Below the pieces are notes generated by a model, which was not told the origin of the DNA, searched no databases, and saw nothing but the letters and a program-made list of their open reading frames with translations. A program made the translations under genes and the position numbers. From Vitellaria paradoxa (taxonomy: Eukaryota; Streptophyta; Magnoliopsida; Ericales; Sapotaceae): DNA of 64,000 bases. Positions 23,082 through 34,000 of this stretch are shown here, in pieces; position 1 is the first letter of the stretch, and each line of letters begins with the position of its first letter. The stretch covers positions 8,531,223 through 8,595,222 of the forward strand of contig CM034241.1 of the NCBI GenBank assembly GCA_019916065.1, written 5' to 3'.

Positions 23082-23135
23082 CTCTCTGTTCTTGCTCCGG
23101 TCACGGACTCGTGTGAAAGAATCGTTCGCACGTGA
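22160..23135 (-). promoter_or_regulatory. F-box gene 5' leader and promoter region
   Basis: Upstream of the F-box ATG. Splice-like signals on the minus strand (acceptor GATTGCAG near 22683, donor GAAGAG/GTTTTTAT near 22577) suggest a leader split by introns. A long CT/GA dinucleotide tract at 23049-23076 is typical of transcription starts of constitutively expressed plant genes. Short open frames on both strands (22711-22902, 22883-23135, 22087-22341) are not conserved and look fortuitous. Confidence 0.5.
23049..23076 (+). repeat. TC dinucleotide microsatellite
   Basis: About 14 uninterrupted TC units in the putative leader of the F-box gene. Confidence 0.9.
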
Positions 23136-24743
23136 GAAATCCCACGTTCATACAGTATGAGTGTGAGTGATGGATGGTTGGTTGCTAGCCAATCAAATAA
23201 CTTGAAGGCTCCACGGCCCTAGGGGCTGTTTGAAAATTCAAAAAAATTCAACTTTTGAGATTGATGAAATATAAAAATGATAGGTGGTAAATTTTGATTG
23301 GAGAGATTTGAAAACTTTTAAAATTTTTTTTGAGTTTTTTTGAATTTTTTTTGACTTCCAAACGGGTTCTATATTTTAAAAGTTTCTCATTATTTGCCTG
23401 AATTTAATAATTTATTAACAATCCCAACCATATGATTGTTTTTTTGTTTTTTTTTCTATAATTTTTTTTTAGCTGTAAGATGGTTACAAATGTAAACTAA
23501 ATTGGAGTATTTAATTTTTAATTTTATTTGAATTATTCCATTTATTTTTGTTCTAAAGTATCAAATTTCACTTAAAAAAACTCTAAAAATCTCTAAAACA
23601 AATTTCAAATATTTTTCTCTTATTGCACGAATTATAAGCCTGCAATTTTTATCAATTTTTTCTAAATTTTTACTATTCCAAATGCACCATTAATAGAAAA
23701 TTTTGAATTATTAAAAATAGATAACCAAATCAAATTTGGTTCGAATTATAATTGAATTAACTACAATCATATTTATATATAACCTAGAAGTGAGCACATA
23801 TTATGCGTGTAATTTTTGTTTTTTTTATTTTAAATAAAATATAAATTAATAAAAGTGTCTCAGATAGTAAATAGTAAAAAATTAGCTAAAGAATAATATA
23901 AAAAATTAACAAAAGCATATTACATGGTAAATAGTGATGGTTAATAGTATTTAAGTAAATAATAATTAACTAATTGGCATTTAAAGAAAACAAAAACTAA
24001 CTATAAAAATAATGAGTAGTTAAAGGTATTTAAGGAAGATAAAAAATATAAAATAGTAGAATTACTTAATTATGTTATAGCTATAAAATTTTTCTTTCCA
24101 GTACTATTTATGAAATTGTATGAAATTATAGAGAGTTAAAGGATATTGTAGAAAGAAGGAAAAGAGTTTCATCAAATTCTATATTTAACAAAATGCTCCT
24201 ACTCTTTTCTTATTATAATAGTATAAATATTTAAATTTTAATTTTATTCTTTATAAATTTATTATTATATTAACTAAAATCATATATCTTTCTATCTTAT
24301 CTTAGCTAACTTCTATATAAAAAAATTAAATAATTGAAAATGTTTTTTGAACAAAAATATTCTCGTGAAAATTAAAAATACCTGCAAATTTCATGACTTA
24401 ATACATATTAACATTACTATTTATTGCTATTATATAAAAGAGTGAATATTTAAAAACTTTTTTGAATAAATATATCCTCATAAAAATTATAATATCAATA
24501 AATTTCATGATTTAATACATATTAACATTACTATTTAATACTATTTGTATTAAGGTTTGATTTGGGTACAAAAAAAGCTGATTTTTAGTTTTTTGTAATT
24601 TTTTTTTTCATTTTATATGACTTTTTCATTAAAATTTAAATTTTTTTTTTGAAAATTACAATTTTAGGCATATTAATCGTATTTAAAAAAATAAAAAAAA
24701 TCATGTTCATTTAAGTAAAAACTATCTGTTTTTAAAAAAAAAA
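23136..24743. other. AT-rich intergenic DNA with MITE-like segments
   Basis: No gene. 23221-23370 runs from GGGGCTGTTTGAAAATTC to CTTCCAAACGGGTTCT, ends resembling an imperfect inverted repeat, as in other AT-rich MITE-like segments of the window. 23565-23690 (CTCTAAAAATCTCTAAAAC ... TATTCCAAATGCACC) is related to 26950-27115. 24350-24550 contains a short duplication (TTTCATGAYTTAATACATA at two places). Confidence 0.5.
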
Positions 24744-25420
24744 ATGTATACAATGAAAAAGTTTTTCTATTTTTATTAACTTTTACCCAAACAGATATAA
24801 ATTTTTCGATTTTTTTTACGAATGCGATTAACAAATATTAATTTTGTTGAGAAAATAATATAAGATGAAAATAAAAGTTACAAAAAGGTAAACTACTTTT
24901 TAGTAGACAAATGCAGCCTAAATATGCTAACGTGCCTAATTCTTTTTCTTTTCATTATTCGCAAAAAAAAAAATGTATACAATGAAAAAGTTTTTCTATT
25001 TTTATTAACTATTATCCAAATAGATATAAATTTTTCGATTTTTTTTTACGAATGCGATTAACAAATATTAATTTTGCTGAGAAAATAATATAAGATGAAA
25101 ATAAAAGTTACAAAAAGGTAAACTACTTTTTAGTCGACAAATGCAGCCTAAATATGCTAACGTGCCTAATTTTTTTTCTTTTCATTATTCGCAAAAAAAA
25201 TGTATACAATGAAAAAGTTTTTCTATTTTTATTAACTTTTACCCAAACAGATATAAATTTTTTAATTTTTTTTACGAATGCGATTAACAAATATTAATTT
25301 TGCTGAGAAAATAATATAAGATGAAAATAAAAGTTACAAAAAGGTAAACTACTTTTTAGTAGACAAATGCAGCCTAAATATGCTAACGTGCCTAATTCTT
25401 TTTCTTTTCATTATTCGCAA
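24744..25420 (+). repeat. Tandem triplet of a ~228 bp AT-rich unit
   Basis: ATGTATACAATGAAAAAG begins units at 24744, 24973 and 25200 (periods 229 and 227). Each unit carries the same ordered blocks: ACCCAAACAGATATAAAT, TTTTACGAATGCGATTAAC, AAGTTACAAAAAGGTAAAC, TTTTTAGTAGACAAATGCAG, CTAAATATGCTAACGTGCC. Only a few base differences separate them, so the triplication is recent. The array stops just before the SINE at 25456. Confidence 0.95.
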
Positions 25421-25455
25421 ATCAAATTAATATTGATCATAATGCTAACCTTTAT

Positions 25456-25646
25456 CCGCACGGGTTAGCTTAGTGGAGCAGGGGCCGGCTTGGAGAGTGG
25501 GCATACTTCCCACGTCTCGGGTTCGAATCCCTTCCTGGACGCTCGGTCTTATCGGTGGGCGTGTCTTGCGGGGTGGTGCGCTCGCCCGGAGGTTTTACTC
25601 ACGACGGTTCACCGGCGAGAGGTTTCCTTCGTATAAAAAAAAAAAT
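25456..25646 (+). mobile_element. tRNA-derived SINE with A-rich tail
   Basis: 191 bp with a Pol III promoter: box A-like TTAGCTTAGTGG (~25465-25476) and box B GGTTCGAATCC (~25519-25529). It ends in a poly-A-rich tail. A perfect 16 bp target duplication, TAATGCTAACCTTTAT, flanks it at 25440-25455 and 25647-25662. It is not a functional tRNA: the acceptor and anticodon arms do not fold. It differs from the SINEs at 27794, 28194 and 47349. Confidence 0.92.
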
Positions 25647-25860
25647 TAATGCTAACCTTTATTTATTTATATTTTTTTTTATCCACTAGGTTTACAACTT
25701 AGCTTCAAAGTGAGTTAACCACCTCTATTAATTATCAAATTAAACTATATTTGCTTGATAATTATAAAGCCAAAATTATATATGCCTAACACAAACATAT
25801 TTGTACGCTATTTTATACACACACACACAAACACAAAGACACTAATATAAAGGAAAAATC

Positions 25861-26485
25861 TAGGGATGTCAAGTATACTTGTACCCGGTGGGTACCCACT
25901 TCACCCGTCTCGTTCGAGAAGGGTATGGGGATGTTAATAGCGGGGACGGAGACGGGTATGAAGATTTGAAATGTTACCCGCACGGGTACGGGAATGAGGA
26001 CGGGTACAATAATTCCCACCCCGCCCCGTACCCGTTTAAATATTTATTTGTTAATTTTGTTAGCGTAGTGACTCCTTTAGAAGTCCCACATCGGTTTCTC
26101 ACAAAGAAGTGAAGGTCTTGTGAGGTTATAAATAAAGACCACTTCATCTTTAGTTAAGTGCATCAGTTAAAGTCAAATATTATATATATATTTTTAATTT
26201 TTATTTAATATATATATGTAATATATTTTTTATTTAATATATATAATATTTATAATAATTTTAAATATTTATTTTATACATATAATAAATAATTTGTAAT
26301 AGTTAATATACTTGGCGGGTAAATGGGGACGGGGATAGGGAATTCATTATTTTGTGGGGACGGGTATGGAAAATTTTTTTTCCCCAAAACGGGAATGGGG
26401 ACGGAGACAGGTAAGGATATTGTTAAACGGGAACAAAGATGTGGAAGGTCATACCCGCCTCATATCCGTCCCGTTAACATCCTTA
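25861..26485. mobile_element. Non-autonomous hAT element, 625 bp
   Basis: Short TIRs TAGGGATGTCAA (25861) and TTAACATCCTTA (ending 26485). An 8 bp target duplication, GAAAAATC, lies at 25853-25860 and 26486-26493; 8 bp is the hAT hallmark. The sub-terminal zones are rich in GGGGACGGG / CCCGTACCCG motifs, known from plant hAT MITE-like families. The middle has no transposase and is AT-rich apart from an snRNA-like USE and TATA pair. Confidence 0.92.
26082..26135 (+). promoter_or_regulatory. snRNA-type USE plus TATA box inside the hAT element
   Basis: AGTCCCACATCGG (26082-26094) contains the plant snRNA upstream sequence element RTCCCACATCG. TTATAAATA follows at 26127-26135, about 33 bp further on, the spacing used by Pol II-type plant snRNA promoters; Pol III types are nearer by about one helical turn. 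No U1-U6 sequence is recognisable where transcription would start (about 26155-26165). Activity is unknown. Confidence 0.55.
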
Positions 26486-26493
26486 GAAAAATC

Positions 26494-27779
26494 AATTTTG
26501 ATGTCTCTCTTTTAAACCCCCCCTCCCCCGCATTTTTTTACCCAAAACCCTAGATCGCCAGCTATAGGTTAATGGGATCAAGTAAAATGACTTGAGTTGT
26601 TAAGTATAATCTTGCAATATATTAAATTTATCAATATATTTATAAGGTTCAGAACAATAAACATGTTCCTCAAACTCATGTAATAAACAGCTTTGCATAA
26701 TAATATTATATTGAATGCAAATATTCCTTACAATCAATAGTTACACACATAAAACTTAATTAAATACAAAAATTAGTCTTGGATTAATTACACACAAGTG
26801 GGGTATAATAATAAAACCTTTAGTCCAAGTAGTAAAAATAAATCAAGCCTCTTAATCTGAAATCCTTTCCTCATCATCAATGTCTTTATCTTGAAAAATG
26901 TTCCTCACCCGTCCGGGGGGTTGAATTACTAGAAGTCAGTAGTCAAAATTACCTATAACTCCGTTTAGGGTAACAAAAAATTTTTAAGAAAAAGATAAAA
27001 AAATATTAAAAATTTTTAAAAGTTATTCATTTTTTATCTTATTACATGAATTACGAATTTACAACTTATCTCACTTTATCTTACCTTTTGTTATTCCAAA
27101 TGCACCTTATATGTTTATATACAATAAACATGATATTACACTGTATTAGATGATTTTAATACGGAATTACGGCTATATGATAGGACATTAATATAATAAA
27201 TAATTTGAAAATTCAATTATATCACGTGCATTATTTTATAACTAAGAAGATCAAACTATAATCGAAATCATTACTTAAAACACTATAAATGATTTTAATC
27301 ATCTGTGCTAAATCATAATTACAGTCACCATTAAGTATCATAAAAGAATTAACACTTAGAGTAAACAAAATTTAGTAAATACAATTTATAAGATTTCCAA
27401 GATTAAATCTCTATCACGATAACATTTGAACAATAACGAATTTCATAATTTAAAAATAAAATTAAGGCATAACTATTTCAATTTTAAATTCGGATAGGGG
27501 AATTAATCGTTAATAACATTCATACCATCCCCATAGATATATTATATAATAGCGAAAAAAACTCACTCACCACTAATATCACGTAAGTAAGTCGATTATC
27601 ATTTATTTAGAAAATAACATTCATACCATCCCCGTACATATAATATATAATAGCAAAAAAATTCACTCACCACTAATATCACCACTAATATCACGTAAGT
27701 AAGTCAATTATCATTTATATAGTAATTCTCTAAATAATACTATAAAATAATTCACAGTAAAACTAGATTGCGAAGAGAA
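26494..27779. other. AT-rich intergenic DNA
   Basis: No gene. Contains the MITE-like 26950-27115. It also holds a ~100 bp tandem duplication: AACATTCATACCATCCCC ... ATATTATATAATAGC ... CACTCACCACTAATATCACG occurs at about 27517-27585 and 27607-27700. Confidence 0.55.
26950..27115. mobile_element. AT-rich MITE-like element, family shared with 56262
   Basis: Runs from CTCCGTTTAGGGTAAC to TTATTCCAAATGCACC. The internal segments ACRAATTACGAA, CTTATCTCACTTT and AAAAATTTTTAA match 56262-56420. Its ends are only weakly inverted, so the type is inferred. Confidence 0.5.
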
Positions 27780-27793
27780 AAGAATAGTAAGAA

Positions 27794-28057
27794 GCCCCGA
27801 AAGGGGTAATCGAGTTGGTTCGGATGGTGGGCTGAAGGGCCTGGGACCTAATAGGTCCCGGGTTCGACTCCTCTTAAGAGCAGTCCTTCCTCTAATTGTG
27901 GAGGGTCATCTAACAGCCTTCTCGGCTGATCCGGTCAGCCAGGGCTTACATAAACTGGTTTACCTCCTCGTGGTTCTTTGTCGGTTAAGGTCACGGGGCG
28001 GGTTTCACCCATTGTACACCCATAAGTAGCGACTGTGAGTTTCCCCCCGACCCGCAG
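27794..28057 (+). mobile_element. tRNA-derived SINE, family B copy 1
   Basis: 264 bp. Starts GCCCCGAAAGGGGTAATCG; box B GGGTTCGACTCC is near 27859-27870. The body includes CAGTCCTTCCTCTAATTGTG, CAGCCAGGGCTTACAT and CTGGTTTACCTCCTCG, and ends CCCGACCCGCAG without a poly-A tail. A perfect 14 bp duplication AAGAATAGTAAGAA flanks it (27780-27793 and 28058-28071). The body matches the minus-strand copy at 47349-47584 along most of its length. Confidence 0.92.
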
Positions 28058-28193
28058 AAGAATAGTAAGAATAATTTAAAATGGAAAGGTCACATGATCA
28101 ATTGATCAAATCAATTATAATTTATACGGCAACCCTCGATGCAAACCACTATTTTGCTGTGTACATTACTTTTAAAGCTAAAGATGATAGAGA

Positions 28194-28460
28194 TGCCCCT
28201 TCAGGGGTGGCCGAGTGGAAGTCGAGCTTGCCTTAAGAGCTTGGCCCTCTCGAGGTTCCGGGTTCGACTCCCCCTATGGGGGGTGGGTTACCGCTGTAAT
28301 GGCGGGAGCCTAAAGGCCTCCTCTCGATCGTACCGATCAGCCAGGGCTTGCCTAGACTGGTTAACTCTCCAGGGGCCATTGCCGGCTCGGGTCCTGGAGC
28401 GTGCTTCGTCCCTGTGCGCACCCCAGTACGGGGTAGCGGCTGCGGACTTCCACGTACCAG
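28194..28460 (+). mobile_element. tRNA-derived SINE, family B copy 2
   Basis: 267 bp. Starts TGCCCCTTCAGGGGTGGCCG; box A TGGCCGAGTGG is near 28208 and box B GGTTCGACTCC near 28261. The shared CAGCCAGGGCTTGCCTAGAC and CTGGTTAACTCTCC links it to copy 1. A 13 bp target duplication AAGATGATAGAGA flanks it at 28181-28193 and 28461-28473. An open frame crossing it (28139-28492) is fortuitous. It sits only about 110 bp from copy 1. Confidence 0.92.
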
Positions 28461-28473
28461 AAGATGATAGAGA

Positions 28474-30577
28474 AATATCTTACAATTTGTGAAAGTAAAA
28501 AAAAAAAATAGAGACCCTCTAAATTAGTTCTGGATACTCCTAATCTTCTACAAATTATCATTTATATGGATTAAGATAAATATTAAAATTATCTTATTAT
28601 ATTAGAAAAATAAAATAAAATATATATAATAAGGAAGCTCAAGAATTTAATTGGAATATTTTTAACTGTCAAATTTGTTCAATGACCAGGATTATTTTTT
28701 TTTTTCCATTTTGATTGTCTTTTTAGTCACTTCACATGGAAACACACTCTCTCATTCTTCTCATTTTTTCAGAATAATTTTTTATAAGAATTTTTAAATT
28801 AATATTTTTAAAAATGTAATAATATTTGTAATAAATAATAAAATTTTACACATTTATTAAACATTGTATGAATACTTAATAAAACTTTACATATTTATTA
28901 AACATTATATGAATACTTTAGTCTCTTTTAATTAGTAATTTTTATTTTTACAATTTATTTTATAATTTTTATGTACGTTTATTTTATAAATTTATATTTA
29001 ACTTTTTACGGGTCAAATTATGTTTATATTCTTTTAGACACGGGCATTCCTATTTACTAATATATAAAATTTAATATCTTAAATTGGAACCTTCTCGTTA
29101 GACAAAACTCTACTCTCTGGACAGTTACCTAATTTGCATGAAACTTGAGCCGGCCGAGGACCCAAAGTGATTAAGTCGACTCCAAGGTGCCCCAGCCCTA
29201 TCACGGCTCTCGTCCCCACCCACCCCAAATGAGAGATTAATGAAAAAAATGGGCCGAGTAACTGCAATGGGTAAAATAGGTGGGTCGGGTTAACGGGTCA
29301 AGTCGACGAAGAAACAGCCCATGGCACATCGAAGGCCCAAACCATTTTTCAATGAAGAAATTTTACATCCAAAATAATTCTGATCAAGTACAAGTTAGTC
29401 CAAATAACAAACTAAATTAGAACAAAATAAATTGCCGGTCTTCACATCTGTGAATTAGCATTATCCAAACATAGCCTAAACCATTGCTTAAAGCCAAACA
29501 TCAAACCCACCACAAACCATTTCCCGTTCAACCTCCTAAACAAATCCATCAAACTTTCCCAATCCCTATCCCTCCCCAGTCCCCCTGCACCCAATTCTAC
29601 TTTTTTGCCTAATCCCAGTTTGATTGGAAAGACAATTAACCCAAAAAAAAAAAAACCCAAAAAAAGCTCGAAAACCGCTCGAAAGTGCCTATGTGCTGGT
29701 AAGATCAAGTGCGGCAAGAGAAAATAAGGTAAGATTTCCTAGTGATGCACCGCGATGGGTTCTGATAGTTTTGGGAGGAAGGGGGGGGGGGCTTGTGTTT
29801 TTGAGGTGAAAGAGAGTAGCTACTGTAGTTTAATAATCCAATTGGTGGCGTGATTGGCGTGGATGACCCAGTGAGGGACAAGTATGCTTAATAACGAGTC
29901 TTTTAAGATAGTGTAATAAGGGTAAAAAAAAAAAAAAAAAAATCTTAGGTCTCAAGATTTTAGAATCCACCTAATGGGTTCAACACAGACCCATTGAGTA
30001 CCATTTAGTTTCCTTAACCATTCTCATGCATTTATTCTATTACGGATTCATTTGGAACAAGAAAAAATAAAATAAATTAAGATAAAATATAATTTAGAAT
30101 TAATTTTGACATCGTTTTTTTTTTTAAATTTTAAACCGTGAGAAAGATTTTCTAAATTCGTTCCTACAGATTCAAAAAAATTTTAAAAAAATGACGACAA
30201 TAGTACTCATTTAAAAACTTTCGACACGAAAAATATGATTATATAAAAAAATTTACACATTAGGTTAACCTATTTTTAATTTTTTTTTTAACGAAATATT
30301 AAAATTTTTTAAAATTAGTGATGGCAAAAAAATTAGAGATAGAGGAGTTGTTAGAGATTTATAGAATTTTTTAAATATTTTTTTACTCCAAACGAGCCCT
30401 ACATTGTTTGATACGTTTATTTTTTTGACATGTCACGGACCCATTAAAGACCTTTTAATCCCAACACACACAATGAAATAGTCCTTCAACTTTCATTTTA
30501 TTGTATCCTTTGATACGTCATTTGAAATGTCACCTGACCCAAAAACCTCACATTGTGTACATTGTGCGAGCTACCAG

Positions 30578-30627
<50 letters not shown>

Positions 30628-31011
30628 CTTTGATTCAGCCAGAAATATTCCTGAAATATCTCATATAAAACAGTACCCTGGCATAAAATTCTTTGATATA
30701 AAAAGCAGGATATTGTTGCATTGTCTGGTTTTTCTCCATATATGCTACCAGCAAAATGGGTGAAATAATTTAGGACAATGCCATTTCCATGAAGTGACCT
30801 AGGAAAGTTCAAAAGGCACTCAAGCTCCACATAACCAAACAAACACAATCCGTAATACTTGCATTACATACCAGACTAAGTAGGTGTGGATCAAAGTTGG
30901 CAACCAAAAATATCCACGAAAAGAGAAAAAAAAAAAAAAAAAAAGGCAGGAAAAAGAACGCATGGAAAGGAATCTGTAAACTAAAACTGCACGGCCACAT
31001 CACAAACATTT
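28474..31011. other. Intergenic DNA downstream of the FAX-like gene
   Basis: 28650-28765 is another copy of the 2461-4070 AT-rich repeat. 29080-29340 and 29640-29830 have more even composition, but their short open frames show no domain. 30045-30405 runs from GGATTCATTTGGAACAAG to TCCAAACGAGCCCT, which looks like an AT-rich MITE. A CT-then-CA compound microsatellite occupies 30578-30626. No gene is supported. Confidence 0.5.
30578..30626 (+). repeat. Compound (CT)n(CA)n microsatellite
   Basis: About 13 CT units followed by about 11 CA units without interruption. Confidence 0.9.
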
Positions 31012-34000
31012 TCAGTGCAGACTACGCAAAATTCCATGCAGGTAGCCGCCAGTCATGACAAGGGATACAAGTGATACAACACCGGCTGGAAATATCTTCC
31101 CTGACTTCGTAAACCGGGAACCCATTACTCCCAGAAGAGCAGCAGAAAGGCCTGAGGGTCAGAATAAATCATAAGAAAGGTGAGACCAAATTTACTATGG
31201 AAATTAATTGACAATGATGCAAATGTCCCTGGCAGCGCACGAAGGTAGTAGTTTCACAACTTTAGATTTGCACAAAACATTGATAATTTATAACGACGCA
31301 TTCAGCATGGAATTTCCTACCGACTGTCACATTTAGCCACTTTGTTTCAAGTTCTACACATTCTAAGAACAACCACCATTTAACTATTGATATTTCTTTT
31401 CTTGTTTTTTTTTTTTATTTTTTGGTGCGCGTGCAAATGCGCATCAAAAATTATGGGGATCCATTGAAAGCATTTTTTAAAATTTTCTTCAGAGACAAAT
31501 CCCAACTGGCAACATATGTTTCAACCAAGTTTTCTCATATTTCAATGTTAATGATAATTTTTAGCAAATTTCATTAACCTATCCTTTTTTAAAGTCAATG
31601 TCAAATGTAAGTATTACTTCTGAATCATATCAGAGTCCTATGCCCGTTTCCGTTTTTCTTAGGCTAGAACAGTTGCGAAAAGTAGGTATTAGAAATATAG
31701 AAATAGCTTGACTAGGAATAGGTTTTATTCTTTGATTGATTTCATTACTTGCACAGGATCATATTCCCTTTGTAGTTTGTACAGGAACCCTACAAGTATA
31801 AATATATATATATATATATATAGACAACCTTAATTGAATGTCAAGCCTTTCATTCCAACATTATTTCTTGAAAAATGGAAAACAAGACATAGAAAAAAAT
31901 ATTTTAAGATTACTATCAAATTTATTATTGTAAAGGCTGTAAGCACCTCTGATACCAAATAGGGGATATTGTTCAACACAAAAACAGCATAAGCGATTTA
32001 ATAGTGGTTTAGGAAACTGCAAACAATAAAATGAATTTTACCAAATCCAAGGGATGATGCAAAAGCTGGTCTTGTGGGAAGCACAGTATAAACATAATAC
32101 AGAAGCAATGCTGACAGTCCACCAGCTGTTAGTGACTTCATGCTGCCACTCTTCAAATAGCCCATAAATCCACCCACTATCATAAAAATGAGCAAAATTT
32201 ATCAAAAGGACAGAATAGAAAAGGCAACAGCCAAATAAGCAATTGAGATTCAGGTGGAGCAAATCTAGTAGTTGCCTTCCTTTTCCTTATCTCTCCCCAT
32301 CCACCACCCCCCCCCCCCCCAAAAAAAAAAAAAGTTCTCCTAGACTTCCATCTCTTTTAATTATTTGATAGGAACTACAAAAATACCAAGAGAATAGCAC
32401 AAAAAATCAATCAGATGTGACAATTTCTAATATCAGGCACCATTTCTGTAATAAAAATTTTGTTTTACTACGGACTGTTTGGCAAAAGCTCTTATATTGC
32501 CGGCTGATGCAATGTTCGATTAGAATAAAATAAAACCCTGAGAGACTCCCAGGATATACAACTGTTAGAATGATAATAATATCTGAACTATCTCAAAAAA
32601 TTCTTTCTTGAAGTGTTCAAAACTTCGTTGTTGCTGACGAAACCATTGTGTTTTTGTCCTCAAAGAACTACTAGGAGTAAGAAAATTATTGATGCAATCA
32701 TAAATTTTGAAGCACAAGCATAAAATTAAAGACATTGTTCCATATTCAGATTCTGAAAGAACCCAAAAATTTCTACTGACAAAAATTACAAAATTTGATA
32801 CTCTTGAACCTCAGGGAACCCATCATGATTGAAGATGATGTTATTTATAGAATTCAAGTTTGGTGATTAAAATGGAGAAGTGTCTCAAGTGTTTTATGCA
32901 ATCGTAGAATATCTATTTAACTAGAACAAAAATTTCATAAGCCGGTTATAAGACCAACTATTCTTTAAGGTATAGAGCATTAGCTAATTAAGAAGCAACA
33001 TTCCTATAAGATAAGTGTAGCAAAAATGAGGATAATAAAATAGATGTGGAGTAATAGAATAAAATATAAGATAAGTAATAAATATATCCGGAAGAAAATT
33101 GAGATGGTGACAATAAAAGAGAAGCTAAGAGAAGGTCATCTAAAATGATTTGGTTATGTCCAAATAGACCTAAGGATGCATCAGCATAGAAGAGTAAATC
33201 AATCCAGGTAGAAGGGTTAAAGAGAAGAAAAGATAGAACTAAGGATACGTAGACTGAAATTGTAAGGAAAAATCTAATTCCATATGAAGTCAAGGAAAAT
33301 ATAAAAATGAATGAATGAAAAAAAATTTCATGCAAACGACCCCAACTAGTCTGAGACTAAGGCTTTGTTGAGTTGAGAGTTGAGAGAATTAATATAGATA
33401 TATATATATATATATATATCCAAATTTCTTTATAAAAAAACATTGCATTGGCTTGGCTCAAACATATGTTGTTTTCATGAAACAAATGTTGGGACAATTA
33501 AGCCCAAATATTCTTGCATAAGTTGATTTGGGGCCTTGAAGGAGACTCCAGGTGGCAGGATGGCACGCCCTTTGCATAGGTTTCCACAATAAAGGCCTAG
33601 AAGGAGCAATGAGTACAGATTGACTCCATGCAATGGGAGAGAATAGAGCAGTAACTTTAAGGCAGTATCCAACTCTTAGAAAGAAGGCTAAAAGTTCTTT
33701 AAAATGTGTCTAGAAAATATAGACTAACTCTTTCGTTCCTAAAAAGGAGCAGAATTGGACAAATAAAATATGGCAAGTTCTTATGGGAGTAGAAATGATT
33801 ATCACGTATAGAGATTTAATCTAGTTGAAATCTCATACGGCAAAGAGGCTGAGAAAATGCTACGTGAATTGTGGTGGTCATATGAAGGTTGGCTGGTGTG
33901 CCAACTTTGGCAGCCTCCAACCACTCACTTGGAGCTGTTATAGAGACGGGTATGAAATTAAGATGCATGGATCTAGACATTATGTTTGTTGGTCCAATTT

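Noticed and set aside
25463..25535. Functional tRNA in the SINE at 25456
   Set aside because: Only box A/B are tRNA-like; no acceptor stem; A-rich tail and 16 bp TSD show retroposition.
28194..28280. Functional tRNA (GGCCGAGTGG and GGTTCGACTCC present)
   Set aside because: The arms do not pair into a cloverleaf, the sequence continues into a 267 bp body, and a 13 bp TSD brackets it: a SINE.
28139..28492. 117-codon open frame on the + strand
   Set aside because: It runs straight through a SINE and its TSDs; coding is accidental.
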